The notes below the pieces were generated by a model, which was not told the DNA's origin, searched no databases, and saw nothing but the letters and a program-made list of their open reading frames with translations. Positions 1-5,924 of a stretch of 6,878 nucleotides of DNA are shown piece after piece. Source of the stretch: an uncultured Porphyromonadaceae bacterium (lineage in GTDB: Bacteria; Bacteroidota; Bacteroidia; Bacteroidales; Muribaculaceae); the NCBI GenBank assembly GCA_900551515.1, contig URWH01000103.1:1-6878 (forward strand). The letters run 5' to 3'. The translations under genes were made by a program, and so were the position numbers. Within the stretch, counting starts at the first letter, position 1, and every line of letters starts with the position of its first letter.

Positions 1-99
1 CAATTGTTGTTGAATTCCATGAGCTGTGTTGTAATTAATGTCACTTAAGCTATGCTACCCCGCCGTCAACATTTATTATTAAACAAGCTCTTAAACAAT
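1..99. other. AT-rich flank downstream of the holin-like gene
   Basis: This short stretch is distinctly AT-rich compared with the neighbouring genes. I see no convincing terminator hairpin. On the minus strand an ATG at 18-20 opens a frame (MEFNNN...) that leaves the window after six codons, preceded by an A/C-rich leader like those of the other genes. It could be the start of another leftward gene, but six codons are too few to call. Confidence 0.3.
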
Positions 100-570
100 T
101 TACTTTTTGATTACCCGGCGCAGGGTCTCGGCGAGGTCCTGCAGGGCGGGATCGTTGAGAAGGTCGTTGGCGGCCTTCGCGGCATCCGTCATGTCGGAGC
201 GTCGCTGCGTGTTCTCCATCACGCTCTTGGCCTCGATGAGCGTCAGACAGAGGGCGCCGAGGGTGGTGAAGAGGGGAAACGCGGGCACGCCCCACTGCAC
301 GGTGGAGCGCAGAAAGAGGGCGGAGAAGATGAGCAGCCCGTCGACCACAGTGAGCGACATCAGGGTGATGAAATAGCGCGCCAGCTTGTCGACGGTACGG
401 CGGTAGCCCCGCGAGGTGCGGCGTATGCCCTGACGGCGCACTCGGCGCAGGGCGCTGACAAGGTCGCACACGGCGGCCACTATCACTGAAGCGAAATCGA
501 GAAACAGAAGCACCACCACCCATTGCAGGCTGGTGACGATTTCAGGGGGAAGAGCGATGAAAAGGTTCAT
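100..570 (-). CDS. Phage-holin-like small membrane protein
   Basis: This 156-residue protein probably sits in the inner membrane. Hydrophobic segments lie at about residues 15-39, 66-87 and 95-113, separated by a strongly basic loop (about 42-65) with a TSRGYRRTVDK motif. The motif and the IEAKSVMEN stretch (112-120) resemble the Bacteroidetes 'phage holin family' (toxin secretion/phage lysis holin type). The tail (about 121-156) is charged and helical and ends in KK. True holins make membrane lesions that release a cell-wall hydrolase, but many chromosomal Bacteroidales members are not in prophages and their role is unknown. No phage structural gene or endolysin is visible here, so lytic function is inference. 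The ATG at 570 is the first in-frame start downstream of a TAnnTTTG box (635-642) and a nearly G-free leader. The gene is divergent from the unknown gene at 809-1285. Confidence 0.75.
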   Translation of the reverse strand: MNLFIALPPEIVTSLQWVVVLLFLDFASVIVAAVCDLVSALRRVRRQGIRRTSRGYRRTVDKLARYFITLMSLTVVDGLLIFSALFLRSTVQWGVPAFPLFTTLGALCLTLIEAKSVMENTQRRSDMTDAAKAANDLLNDPALQDLAETLRRVIKK

Positions 571-585
571 GGTCGGGAGATTGAT

Positions 586-630
586 TTGGTGTGTGTGTTA
601 GTGTGTGTTGGTGTGTTTTGATGTGGTTTT
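586..630. repeat. Low-complexity GT/CA-rich stretch in the holin leader
   Basis: The plus strand is a run of imperfect GTGTGT units broken by TTA, TTG and TTTT. As minus-strand RNA it reads as repeated ACACAC. It falls inside the predicted 5' leader of the holin-like gene. It could act as an unstructured ribosome-loading region in a lineage that relies little on Shine-Dalgarno pairing. As a near-microsatellite it could also vary in length between strains. Confidence 0.6.
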
Positions 631-634
631 GCCG

Positions 635-642
635 CAAAATTA
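635..642 (-). promoter_or_regulatory. Putative -7 promoter box for the holin-like gene
   Basis: Read on the minus strand this is TAATTTTG, an exact match to the Bacteroidetes -7 consensus TAnnTTTG. It lies 64 nt before the ATG at 570. No TTTG -33 element is seen at the usual spacing. Instead, the left arm of the 14-bp inverted repeat begins 19 nt upstream, which suggests that an activator or repressor acts there. The leader (571-634) is C/A-rich with about 53 bases free of G, so it should be unstructured. Confidence 0.6.
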
Positions 643-661
643 CACCCGTCCAGGGCCGATT

Positions 662-721
662 GTGTGCGAATCTGTCACTTCTCCCCAATCGCTGCTCCCA
701 CGACGCTACAGATTCGCACAC
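662..721. promoter_or_regulatory. Perfect 14-bp inverted repeat between divergent promoters (putative operator)
   Basis: The arms 662-675 and 708-721 are exact reverse complements (outward reading ACAGATTCGCACAC) with a 32-nt spacer. The match stops at both ends. The outer edge of each arm is exactly 19 nt from a -7 box: 635-642 facing left and 741-748 facing right. Each arm therefore covers the expected -33 region of its own promoter. This geometry fits two copies of a binding site serving two divergent promoters better than it fits a terminator hairpin. The identity of any binding protein is unknown. Confidence 0.65.
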
Positions 722-740
722 CGCATCCGGCGCCGCGGGC

Positions 741-748
741 TACCTTTG
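741..748 (+). promoter_or_regulatory. Putative -7 promoter box for the rightward unknown gene
   Basis: TACCTTTG matches TAnnTTTG exactly. It lies 28 nt before the ATG at 777 and 60 nt before the GTG at 809. The right arm of the inverted repeat ends 19 nt upstream, mirroring the layout on the other strand. A run of A (752-758) follows. No canonical TTTG -33 element is seen. Confidence 0.6.
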
Positions 749-776
749 CGCAAAAAAAGTAACATATCAACCAATT

Positions 777-812
777 ATGAAAACCACATTTAGAGCCTAT
801 TCCAGCAAGTGA
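777..812 (+). CDS. Short leader peptide, or broken 5' end of the next gene
   Basis: ATG at 777 opens an 11-codon frame, MKTTFRAYSSK, that ends in TGA at 810-812. This TGA overlaps the GTG (809-811) that starts the long frame. The ATG has the right position for translation from the 741-748 promoter, being 28 nt downstream after an A-rich leader. Three readings are possible: a translated leader coupled to the downstream gene by the overlap; the true N-terminus of the downstream protein cut off by a one-base indel; or chance. The peptide loosely recalls the N-termini of short Bacteroidales DUF4248 proteins, but 11 residues cannot establish that. Confidence 0.35.
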   Translation: MKTTFRAYSSK

Positions 813-1285
813 AGCAACTGCTCACGCTCACCCCCGAGGAGCAGCAGCTGGTCATCGACTACGGCGAATCTGTTGCCGCCGCCACCGACGAAGAGATCGC
901 CGGCTCGACCGTGGCCGACGACGCCCCGGAGATGATCCGCGACCTTCACCGCAGCTCGGTGCGCCGCGCCCGCGCCGCCATCTCGCGCCGAAAACGCAGT
1001 CTGAAGACAGTTGCCGAAGCCGCCGACCGGGAAGAACGCCTGAGCCACAGCGCCGAGCGCCGCCTCCAATGGTTCCGCGACACCATCCTTCCCAAGCTCC
1101 AGCGCCTCCTCAGCGCCTGCATCTCCGAAGCCCGAAATGCATTCGCTTCGCTTTCTCACAGCCAAGCCGAAGCAGTGTCGCGCCGAGCCTGCCTGTTAAT
1201 GGTTAAGTCTATTTTACCGGAACTTAAATACCTTACCGCCTCCTCCTATCCGCAGGTTAGCGCGAGAATTCCATCAGCCGGCTGA
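809..1285 (+). CDS. Unrecognised Arg/Ala-rich helical protein
   Basis: I do not recognise this 158-residue protein. Codons from 812 to about 1135 end mostly in G or C, like the confident genes nearby, so this is clearly the coding frame of the stretch. The antisense frame is its shadow. It has no signal peptide or membrane segment. Residues 8-30 are acidic (TPEEQQLVIDYGES), about 40-75 are basic (RRARAAISRRKRSLK), and about 75-125 are charged and helix-prone, possibly a coiled coil. The start is uncertain. GTG at 809 overlaps the TGA of the 11-codon frame, so the real start may be ATG 777 with a frameshift. From about 1195 the codons become AT-rich and the frame runs 29 bp into the end of riboflavin synthase, so the last 30 or so residues may not belong to the ancestral protein. 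The gene may be decaying. Confidence 0.5.
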   Translation: MKQLLTLTPEEQQLVIDYGESVAAATDEEIAGSTVADDAPEMIRDLHRSSVRRARAAISRRKRSLKTVAEAADREERLSHSAERRLQWFRDTILPKLQRLLSACISEARNAFASLSHSQAEAVSRRACLLMVKSILPELKYLTASSYPQVSARIPSAG

Positions 1286-1865
1286 GGTATTTGCCGATGA
1301 TGTCGAATTCGATATTGACGCGGGTGCCGGGACGGAAGGTGTGGAAATTCGTGTGCTCGTAGGTGTACGGGATGATGGCCACACGGAACGAATCGCGCTC
1401 GGAGTCGCACACGGTGAGGCTGACGCCGTTGACAGTCACCGAGCCTTTTTCTACAGTGACATAGCCCTTGGCGGCCATCGACGGGTCGACGTCGTAGCGG
1501 AATTTGTAGTAGTGCGATCCGTCGACCTCCTCGACGCTCTCGCACACTGCCGTGCAGTCGACATGGCCCTGCACGATGTGGCCGTCGAGCCGGCCGTTCA
1601 TCACCATCGAGCGCTCGAGGTTGATCTCGGACCCTTCGGTGAGCAGGCCGAGGTTGCTGCGTTCGAGGGTCTCCTGAATGGCGGTGACGGTGTAGGAGCC
1701 GTCGTCGTGAAGGGCTACGACGGTGAGGCACACGCCGTTGTGGGCCACCGACTGATCGATCTTCAATTCGTTGGCAAAAGAGCATTTGACACGTATATGG
1801 CGGTTGCCGCCTTCGTCGGTTACGGCCACCACGCGGGCCGATTCCTCAACTATTCCTGAAAACAT
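1257..1865 (-). CDS. ribE: Riboflavin synthase, alpha subunit
   Basis: This 202-residue cytosolic enzyme is full length for its family. It dismutates two molecules of 6,7-dimethyl-8-ribityllumazine to riboflavin and 5-amino-6-ribitylamino-uracil, the last step of riboflavin synthesis. Two lumazine-binding beta-barrel repeats are visible. The first (about 1-97) has the MFSGIVEE start and AHNGVCLTV (41-49), with Cys46 at the conserved catalytic cysteine position. The second (about 98-190) has GHIVQGHVD (95-103, His101), GSVTVNGVSLTV (141-152, Ser149) and IPYTYEHTNF (165-174). Start and end match the family, which fixes ATG at 1865. It stands alone, with no other rib gene in the window. Only about 37 nt separate its -7 box from the ATG, too short for an FMN riboswitch. 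Its 3' end overlaps the unknown plus-strand frame by 29 bp. The symbol is ribC in E. coli nomenclature. Confidence 0.97.
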   Translation of the reverse strand: MFSGIVEESARVVAVTDEGGNRHIRVKCSFANELKIDQSVAHNGVCLTVVALHDDGSYTVTAIQETLERSNLGLLTEGSEINLERSMVMNGRLDGHIVQGHVDCTAVCESVEEVDGSHYYKFRYDVDPSMAAKGYVTVEKGSVTVNGVSLTVCDSERDSFRVAIIPYTYEHTNFHTFRPGTRVNIEFDIIGKYLSRLMEFSR

Positions 1866-1902
1866 GATGCAGCTGTTTGTGTTGTTTATGTGGTTTAGGC
1901 TG

Positions 1903-1935
1903 CAAAATTAGCTGTTTGCGCCGGATAAAACCAAA
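1903..1935 (-). promoter_or_regulatory. Putative promoter of riboflavin synthase (-7 and -33)
   Basis: On the minus strand, TAATTTTG at 1903-1910 matches the Bacteroidetes -7 consensus. A TTTG at 1932-1935 lies 21 nt upstream, within the usual -33 spacing. The leader of about 37 nt is A/C-rich. It shares the initial TAATTTTGC, followed 4-5 nt later by AAACCACAT, with the holin-like gene's promoter. Confidence 0.65.
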
Positions 1936-1943
1936 AAAACAAT

Positions 1944-1951
1944 TACATTTG
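1944..1951 (+). promoter_or_regulatory. Putative -7 promoter box of the esterase-glf unit
   Basis: TACATTTG matches TAnnTTTG and lies 24 nt before the ATG at 1976. The nearest upstream TTTG (1915-1918) is 25 nt away, longer than the usual spacing, so the -33 assignment is weak. The box lies just upstream of the divergent riboflavin synthase promoter, and the two polymerase footprints would overlap. Confidence 0.55.
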
Positions 1952-1975
1952 TAAAACCAATTTTCACCGCCTTAC

Positions 1976-3091
1976 ATGACGCGAATTTATTTCAGAATTA
2001 TGCTCTTGGTGCTGCTGCCGCTCTTCGCGGCTGCCTGCCGGAGCATGCGCCCAATGCCGCTGACCGGCGGCGACTCTGTCGCGGCCGACGGCTTCGATCC
2101 GGCGCGCGATGTGGCGCTGGTGGTGATCCTCGGGCAGTCGAATGCCGACGGCTCGGCGTTTGCCGACCCTGCCCTCGACGCTGAGATGCGGCAGTGGTAC
2201 GTCTCGCCGGCCAACACCGGCCGTATGAAGATATGGTACCGCAGCACCGAAGTGGAGAATCAGCCCGTCAACAGCCGCGGCGAGGCTCCGCGATGGGTGG
2301 TCGACGGCAAGGTGTGCGACGTCGCCCCGGGATGGCTCGACCTGTGGTACCGCAACGAGAACGTCGCCGGGCGCACGGCCATGAACATGATCCACGGCTT
2401 CGGCACCTACAGCACAGGCGCCGACAAAGCGCAGGGGCGCCGCGGAATCGAGGGCGAGCTGGGACGGCAGTTCCGCACGGCCTTCCCCGACCGCGATCTC
2501 TATGTGCTGAAGCTCGGCGTGTCGGGCTCACACATCTCGTCGTGGGCCGACAGCACCGACGACCACAACCGGACCTATTTTATGGAGAATATCTACCGCC
2601 CGGCCATCGCCTCACTAACAGCCTCCGGGCGCCGGCCGCGGCTGGCCGCCGTGTGGTGGATGCAGGGATGCGCCGACAGCGGCAGCTCGCGCGACTACTA
2701 CGAGACCCGGCTGCGGCATCTGATAGAGCGCTTCCGCCGCGAATCGGGATTCCCCGACGCGCCTTTCTATATAGGCCACATCGTGGCGCCGGGCGAGAGC
2801 ACCGCCTGTCCCGAAGGCTCGAAAGGCTACAGCGAAGCCGTCAGAGCGGCGCAGGATGCCGTGGCCGCCGGCATGCCGGGCGTATCGGTCGTCGACACGT
2901 CGCCATTCCCGATGCAATATGAAGAGGGGTTCGGCGGCTGCATCCATTTCAGCCATGAGGGCGTCAACGCCATAGGCCGGGAGCTGGTGCGCCGCATAGC
3001 CGCCGATCCCGACAGATGGGCGCGTTACGTCACCCCCGGCAGCATCACGACAAAGCAACAACAGCACCCGCACAACATATATGGAAAATAA
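1976..3091 (+). CDS. SASA/SGNH-family carbohydrate esterase, lipoprotein
   Basis: This 371-residue protein has a lipoprotein signal: basic start, hydrophobic LLVLLPLFAAAC and lipidated Cys21. The residues after Cys21 (RSMRP) are basic, lacking the acidic surface-export signal of Bacteroidetes lipoproteins, so a periplasm-facing location is likely (inference). The rest resembles the sialate O-acetylesterase (SASA) group of SGNH hydrolases, which remove acetyl groups from sugars. Block I is ILGQSNADG, with the nucleophile candidate Ser55. A GVSGSHISSW stretch (181-190) fits block II. WWMQGCAD (227-234) takes the place of the usual QGExD block. IHFSHEG (323-329) carries the catalytic His candidate His324. 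Two family positions differ: the Glu of QGE is Cys231, and the Asp of DxxH is Gly321, next to Cys322. Activity is therefore uncertain. The 3' end overlaps glf by 11 bp, implying one transcript. Confidence 0.88.
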   Translation: MTRIYFRIMLLVLLPLFAAACRSMRPMPLTGGDSVAADGFDPARDVALVVILGQSNADGSAFADPALDAEMRQWYVSPANTGRMKIWYRSTEVENQPVNSRGEAPRWVVDGKVCDVAPGWLDLWYRNENVAGRTAMNMIHGFGTYSTGADKAQGRRGIEGELGRQFRTAFPDRDLYVLKLGVSGSHISSWADSTDDHNRTYFMENIYRPAIASLTASGRRPRLAAVWWMQGCADSGSSRDYYETRLRHLIERFRRESGFPDAPFYIGHIVAPGESTACPEGSKGYSEAVRAAQDAVAAGMPGVSVVDTSPFPMQYEEGFGGCIHFSHEGVNAIGRELVRRIAADPDRWARYVTPGSITTKQQQHPHNIYGK

Positions 3092-4241
3092 CTCACAACC
3101 TTACGATTACCTCATTGTCGGCGCCGGCCTTTTCGGTGCCACGTTCGCCCGTCTGGCCACCGACGCTGGGCGCCGATGCCTCGTCATAGACCGCCGCGAC
3201 CATCCCGGCGGCAACATCTACAGCGAATCGGTCGAAGGCATCGACGTGCACCGCTACGGCGCACACATTTTCCACACTTCCGATGCCGAGATATGGCAGT
3301 TTGTCAACGCCCTCGTACCCTTCAACCGCTACACCAACTGCCCGATAGCCGTGGCGCCCGACGGCAATCTCTACAACCTCCCCTTCAACATGAACACTTT
3401 CAGCCGCATGTGGGGGACGATAACGCCCGACCGGGCCGCCGCGAAGCTCAACAGCCAGCGCCGCGAGGCCATAGAACGCATGAAAGCCGACGGCGCCGAA
3501 GCGCCGCGGAACCTCGAGGAACAGGCGCTCACACTGGTGGGCCGCGACATCTATGAGCAGCTCATCAAAGGCTACACCGAGAAGCAGTGGGGACGCCCGT
3601 GCAGCGAGCTGCCGGCATTCATCATCCGCCGCCTGCCGGTGCGCCTGACCTACGACAACAACTATTTTAACGACTCCTTCCAGGGCATCCCCGAGGGCGG
3701 CTACCGGCCGCTCATCGACACGCTGCTCGACGGCTCCGACGTGCGCCTCGGATGCGACTATTTCGCCGACCGCGACGAGCTGACGAAGCTGGCCCGCAAA
3801 ACGGTTTTCACCGGCCGCATCGACGAATATTTCGGCTTCCGCTTCGGACGCCTCGACTACCGCACCGTGCGCTTCGAGACCGAAACGCTCCCCACGCCCA
3901 ACTATCAGGGCAACGCCGTTGTCAACTACACCTCGGCCGATGTGCCCTACACACGCGTCATCGAACACAAGCATTTCCAGATGTTCGGCGACCGCGTCTA
4001 CGACAATCCCGTCACGGTGATCTCCCGCGAATATTCATGCGAATGGCATGAAGGGCTCGAACCTTTCTACCCGGTGAACAACGAGCGCAACCAGCAGCTC
4101 TACGAGCAATACAAAGCTCTGGCCGACAAGGAGCCGGACACCATTTTCGGCGGCCGCCTGGCCGAATACCGCTACTACGACATGGCTCCGGTGATCCGCC
4201 GCGCCATCGACATGTTCAGGAGCGACAAAACAGATCTTTGA
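3081..4241 (+). CDS. glf: UDP-galactopyranose mutase
   Basis: This 386-residue cytosolic flavoenzyme converts UDP-galactopyranose to UDP-galactofuranose, the donor for Galf residues in surface glycans. It is full length and every family block is present: the FAD-binding GAGLFGA (14-20), RRDHPGGNIY (38-47), GAHIFHT (60-66), LPFNMNTF (100-107), GYTEKQWG (164-171, with the conserved substrate-stacking Trp170), RLPVRLTYDNNYF (184-196, Arg188), FTGRIDEYF (243-251), YPVNN (330-334) and FGGRLAEYRYYDM (356-368, Arg359). The ATG at 3081 lies inside the last codons of the esterase gene, so translation is probably coupled. The 3' end overlaps the facing glycosyltransferase gene by 26 bp. The presence of glf implies that the glycan made by this region, or by genes beyond the window, contains galactofuranose. 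Confidence 0.97.
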   Translation: MENNSQPYDYLIVGAGLFGATFARLATDAGRRCLVIDRRDHPGGNIYSESVEGIDVHRYGAHIFHTSDAEIWQFVNALVPFNRYTNCPIAVAPDGNLYNLPFNMNTFSRMWGTITPDRAAAKLNSQRREAIERMKADGAEAPRNLEEQALTLVGRDIYEQLIKGYTEKQWGRPCSELPAFIIRRLPVRLTYDNNYFNDSFQGIPEGGYRPLIDTLLDGSDVRLGCDYFADRDELTKLARKTVFTGRIDEYFGFRFGRLDYRTVRFETETLPTPNYQGNAVVNYTSADVPYTRVIEHKHFQMFGDRVYDNPVTVISREYSCEWHEGLEPFYPVNNERNQQLYEQYKALADKEPDTIFGGRLAEYRYYDMAPVIRRAIDMFRSDKTDL

Positions 4242-5250
4242 CCTGGCTGCCAAACTCTTCCCGCTCCGACGCTATCATATCGCGGTAGCCGGCAAAACCG
4301 TCGATGGCTGTGTCGTAGCCGGCGAGCGTACGCCGGATGCAGGCCACGATATCTGCCACCGATGCTGTCCGCTCATCGAATTTGTAGGCGGAGTCGATCA
4401 TGACATCGCCGTAAAAGGCGGCCGAACCGCGCATGCCGGTCATGATGCAGCAGCCGTTCATGGCGCACTCGCGCGGCAGCCGGTCTTTGCCGGGATGATT
4501 GCCGAAATCGACATACACTTTGGCACGGCGCACCACGTCGATCAGCTGTGCGCGCGTCATCCCCTGAAGCGGCACCCACCGCAGGTCGGGCGCGGCGGCT
4601 ATCAGCTTGCGGGTGAACTCGATGCCTTTCTTGGGATTGTACACCACGATATCCTCTTTAAGCGATTTGTCGAAGGCGGCGACATGCTCGGTGTTGATGA
4701 AGTCCTTCAGCGGCGCAAGCCGGCCGAAGCCCCGGCGCTCCAGGAAATCGCGCGCATATTCCGACTGATAGCCGTTGACGGCGTCGAGCGAGCGGAGCTT
4801 CTTCAGCGATATGGCGCAGCCCCGGTGGTGCCCTATATGCAGCAGCCTTTTCGCGCGGTGAAACAGACTCTTGAAACCGAGGCGCCGGCTGAAGCCGAAC
4901 ATATCGGCGGGCGCGAGCGAATGCACGGAGCATTTGTAGAAGTTGTCGACGCTCAGCCACCAGAGCACTTTCTGCGTGCGGCTGTTGTCAAACGCCATAT
5001 CGAAGCATCCTTCGTAGAACACCTCGACATTCTCCGGCGCATCGTTGACGCGGTCGGCAATGCGAATGTTATAGCCGCTGTAGTCGGCCGGAATCTCGCG
5101 GGGAGCGTTGCCGAAATACACTATGCGCGCATCGCGGCCGTTGTCGTTAAGCTCGCTGACAAGCTGGTGCAGCAGCTCGGCGCCGCCCGTCACCACCCCG
5201 GCGGGGCAGTACACATATATTACACTTGATTCAGTCAGGTTCAGCATCAT
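4216..5250 (-). CDS. GT-B-type glycosyltransferase, polysaccharide biosynthesis
   Basis: This 344-residue protein looks like a cytosolic or peripheral glycosyltransferase that adds a sugar to a lipid-linked glycan. No signal peptide or membrane span is evident. Near the N-terminus, GGAELLHQL (22-30) resembles the GGxE loop of GT4-like enzymes. The C-terminal half has VVYNPKKG (202-209) and [21 protein letters not shown] (247-267), a block placed like the nucleotide-sugar site of GT-B enzymes, with a conserved-looking Glu261. I cannot name the donor or linkage. Because glf is next door, a galactofuranosyltransferase role is conceivable but unsupported. The first two codons are both ATG. The outer one (5250) overlaps the acetyltransferase stop as ATGA, and the inner one (5247) is a possible alternative start. 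It is the last gene of a minus-strand operon and overlaps glf tail to tail. Confidence 0.83.
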   Translation of the reverse strand: MMLNLTESSVIYVYCPAGVVTGGAELLHQLVSELNDNGRDARIVYFGNAPREIPADYSGYNIRIADRVNDAPENVEVFYEGCFDMAFDNSRTQKVLWWLSVDNFYKCSVHSLAPADMFGFSRRLGFKSLFHRAKRLLHIGHHRGCAISLKKLRSLDAVNGYQSEYARDFLERRGFGRLAPLKDFINTEHVAAFDKSLKEDIVVYNPKKGIEFTRKLIAAAPDLRWVPLQGMTRAQLIDVVRRAKVYVDFGNHPGKDRLPRECAMNGCCIMTGMRGSAAFYGDVMIDSAYKFDERTASVADIVACIRRTLAGYDTAIDGFAGYRDMIASEREEFGSQVKDLFCRS

Positions 5251-5924
5251 TTGTCGTCAATGGGTAATTTTTCAGTTTTAAGCCGGTCGATATCGCATAG
5301 GAGCTCCCAGTTGTCGCGCAGCCATTGCCCGGGGAAATCCCACCACCGTATCCTCATCAGGAAGTCGATGGTGTCGCGGTCGTAGCGGTAGCCGATGACA
5401 CGCGCCGGCACCCCGCCGACAATGGCGTAAGGCTCAACATCTTTCGTGACCACAGCCCCCGCAAGCACCATCGCGCCGTCGCCCACATGGACGCCGCCGG
5501 TGAAGAATGCCCCCTGCCCTATCCAGCAGTCGTTGCCTATCACCACGTCGGTATGCCGGGTGACATCTGCATAGCGGCAGTTGTCGATCATGTCGCGTGT
5601 GGCAAACGACCGGCCGCCGTGATGGCCGCGGTTGAAAAACATGGGCGATGTGGTGGCGAAGGGCGCCTTATAGGTGTGGATGCCGTGAGTAGTGCGCACG
5701 AGCGGCGCTATGCTCGAATAGCGGCCTATGGTGGCCGACATGCCGCAGTCGTTGCCGACATACGATCCACGGCCGAGGAAGCCGTTGAAGGTGGTGCGCT
5801 TGCCTATATAGTTCAGGCCCTCGAGCACCGTGTCGTGGCTGACGTGGGCGCCGCGCTTTATGTCGACGCCGAGGCCACGGTAGCGCATCTTATAGGTGAG
5901 CCGGCGTATCAGATCGCGTATCAT
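5247..5924 (-). CDS. Left-handed beta-helix O-acetyltransferase (CatB/XAT-like)
   Basis: This 225-residue protein belongs to the hexapeptide-repeat acyltransferases, which move acetyl from acetyl-CoA to a hydroxyl of a sugar or antibiotic. In a glycan operon a sugar is the likely acceptor. Imperfect hexapeptide repeats run from about 27 to 75. IGRYSSIAP (66-74) is followed by THGIH (79-83), where His80 fits the catalytic His of the xenobiotic/CatB-type group. After an inserted loop (about 85-120) the helix resumes with [37 protein letters not shown] (127-163), closing with the [15 protein letters not shown] signature (167-181). A C-terminal helical tail follows. The enzyme should act in the cytosol as a trimer, as is typical of the fold. 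Four-base ATGA overlaps tie it to the genes on both sides, so it probably modifies the same glycan they build. An antibiotic acetyltransferase is less likely in this context. Confidence 0.92.
   Translation of the reverse strand: MIRDLIRRLTYKMRYRGLGVDIKRGAHVSHDTVLEGLNYIGKRTTFNGFLGRGSYVGNDCGMSATIGRYSSIAPLVRTTHGIHTYKAPFATTSPMFFNRGHHGGRSFATRDMIDNCRYADVTRHTDVVIGNDCWIGQGAFFTGGVHVGDGAMVLAGAVVTKDVEPYAIVGGVPARVIGYRYDRDTIDFLMRIRWWDFPGQWLRDNWELLCDIDRLKTEKLPIDDK

Noticed and set aside
100..570. Holin-like gene as evidence of a prophage
   Set aside because: No phage structural, integrase, endolysin or attachment sequence is visible nearby, and the neighbours are housekeeping and glycan genes. The left flank is too short to decide.
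662..721. Inverted repeat as an invertible (phase-variable) promoter segment
   Set aside because: Both -7 boxes lie outside the repeat and the 32-bp spacer has no promoter motif, so inversion would not switch a promoter. The segment is also much shorter than known Bacteroides invertible promoters.
797..1165. Minus-strand open frame opposite the unknown gene
   Set aside because: The plus frame has the expected GC-ending third positions and a promoter upstream. The antisense product is skewed to Gly, Ala and Val like other shadows.
1203..1227. TTAAGT/ACTTAA hairpin as a terminator after the unknown gene
   Set aside because: The stem is only six mostly A-T pairs with a 13-nt loop and no following T run, so it is too weak to call.
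1866..1902. FMN riboswitch upstream of riboflavin synthase
   Set aside because: Only about 37 nt separate the promoter box from the start codon, far too short for the FMN aptamer, and the leader is unstructured A/C-rich sequence.
3093..3974. Long antisense open frame opposite glf (293 codons)
   Set aside because: It is a shadow of the glf codon pattern. The sense frame matches a full-length known family, while the antisense translation has no recognisable motif and is skewed to Val, Ala and Gly.
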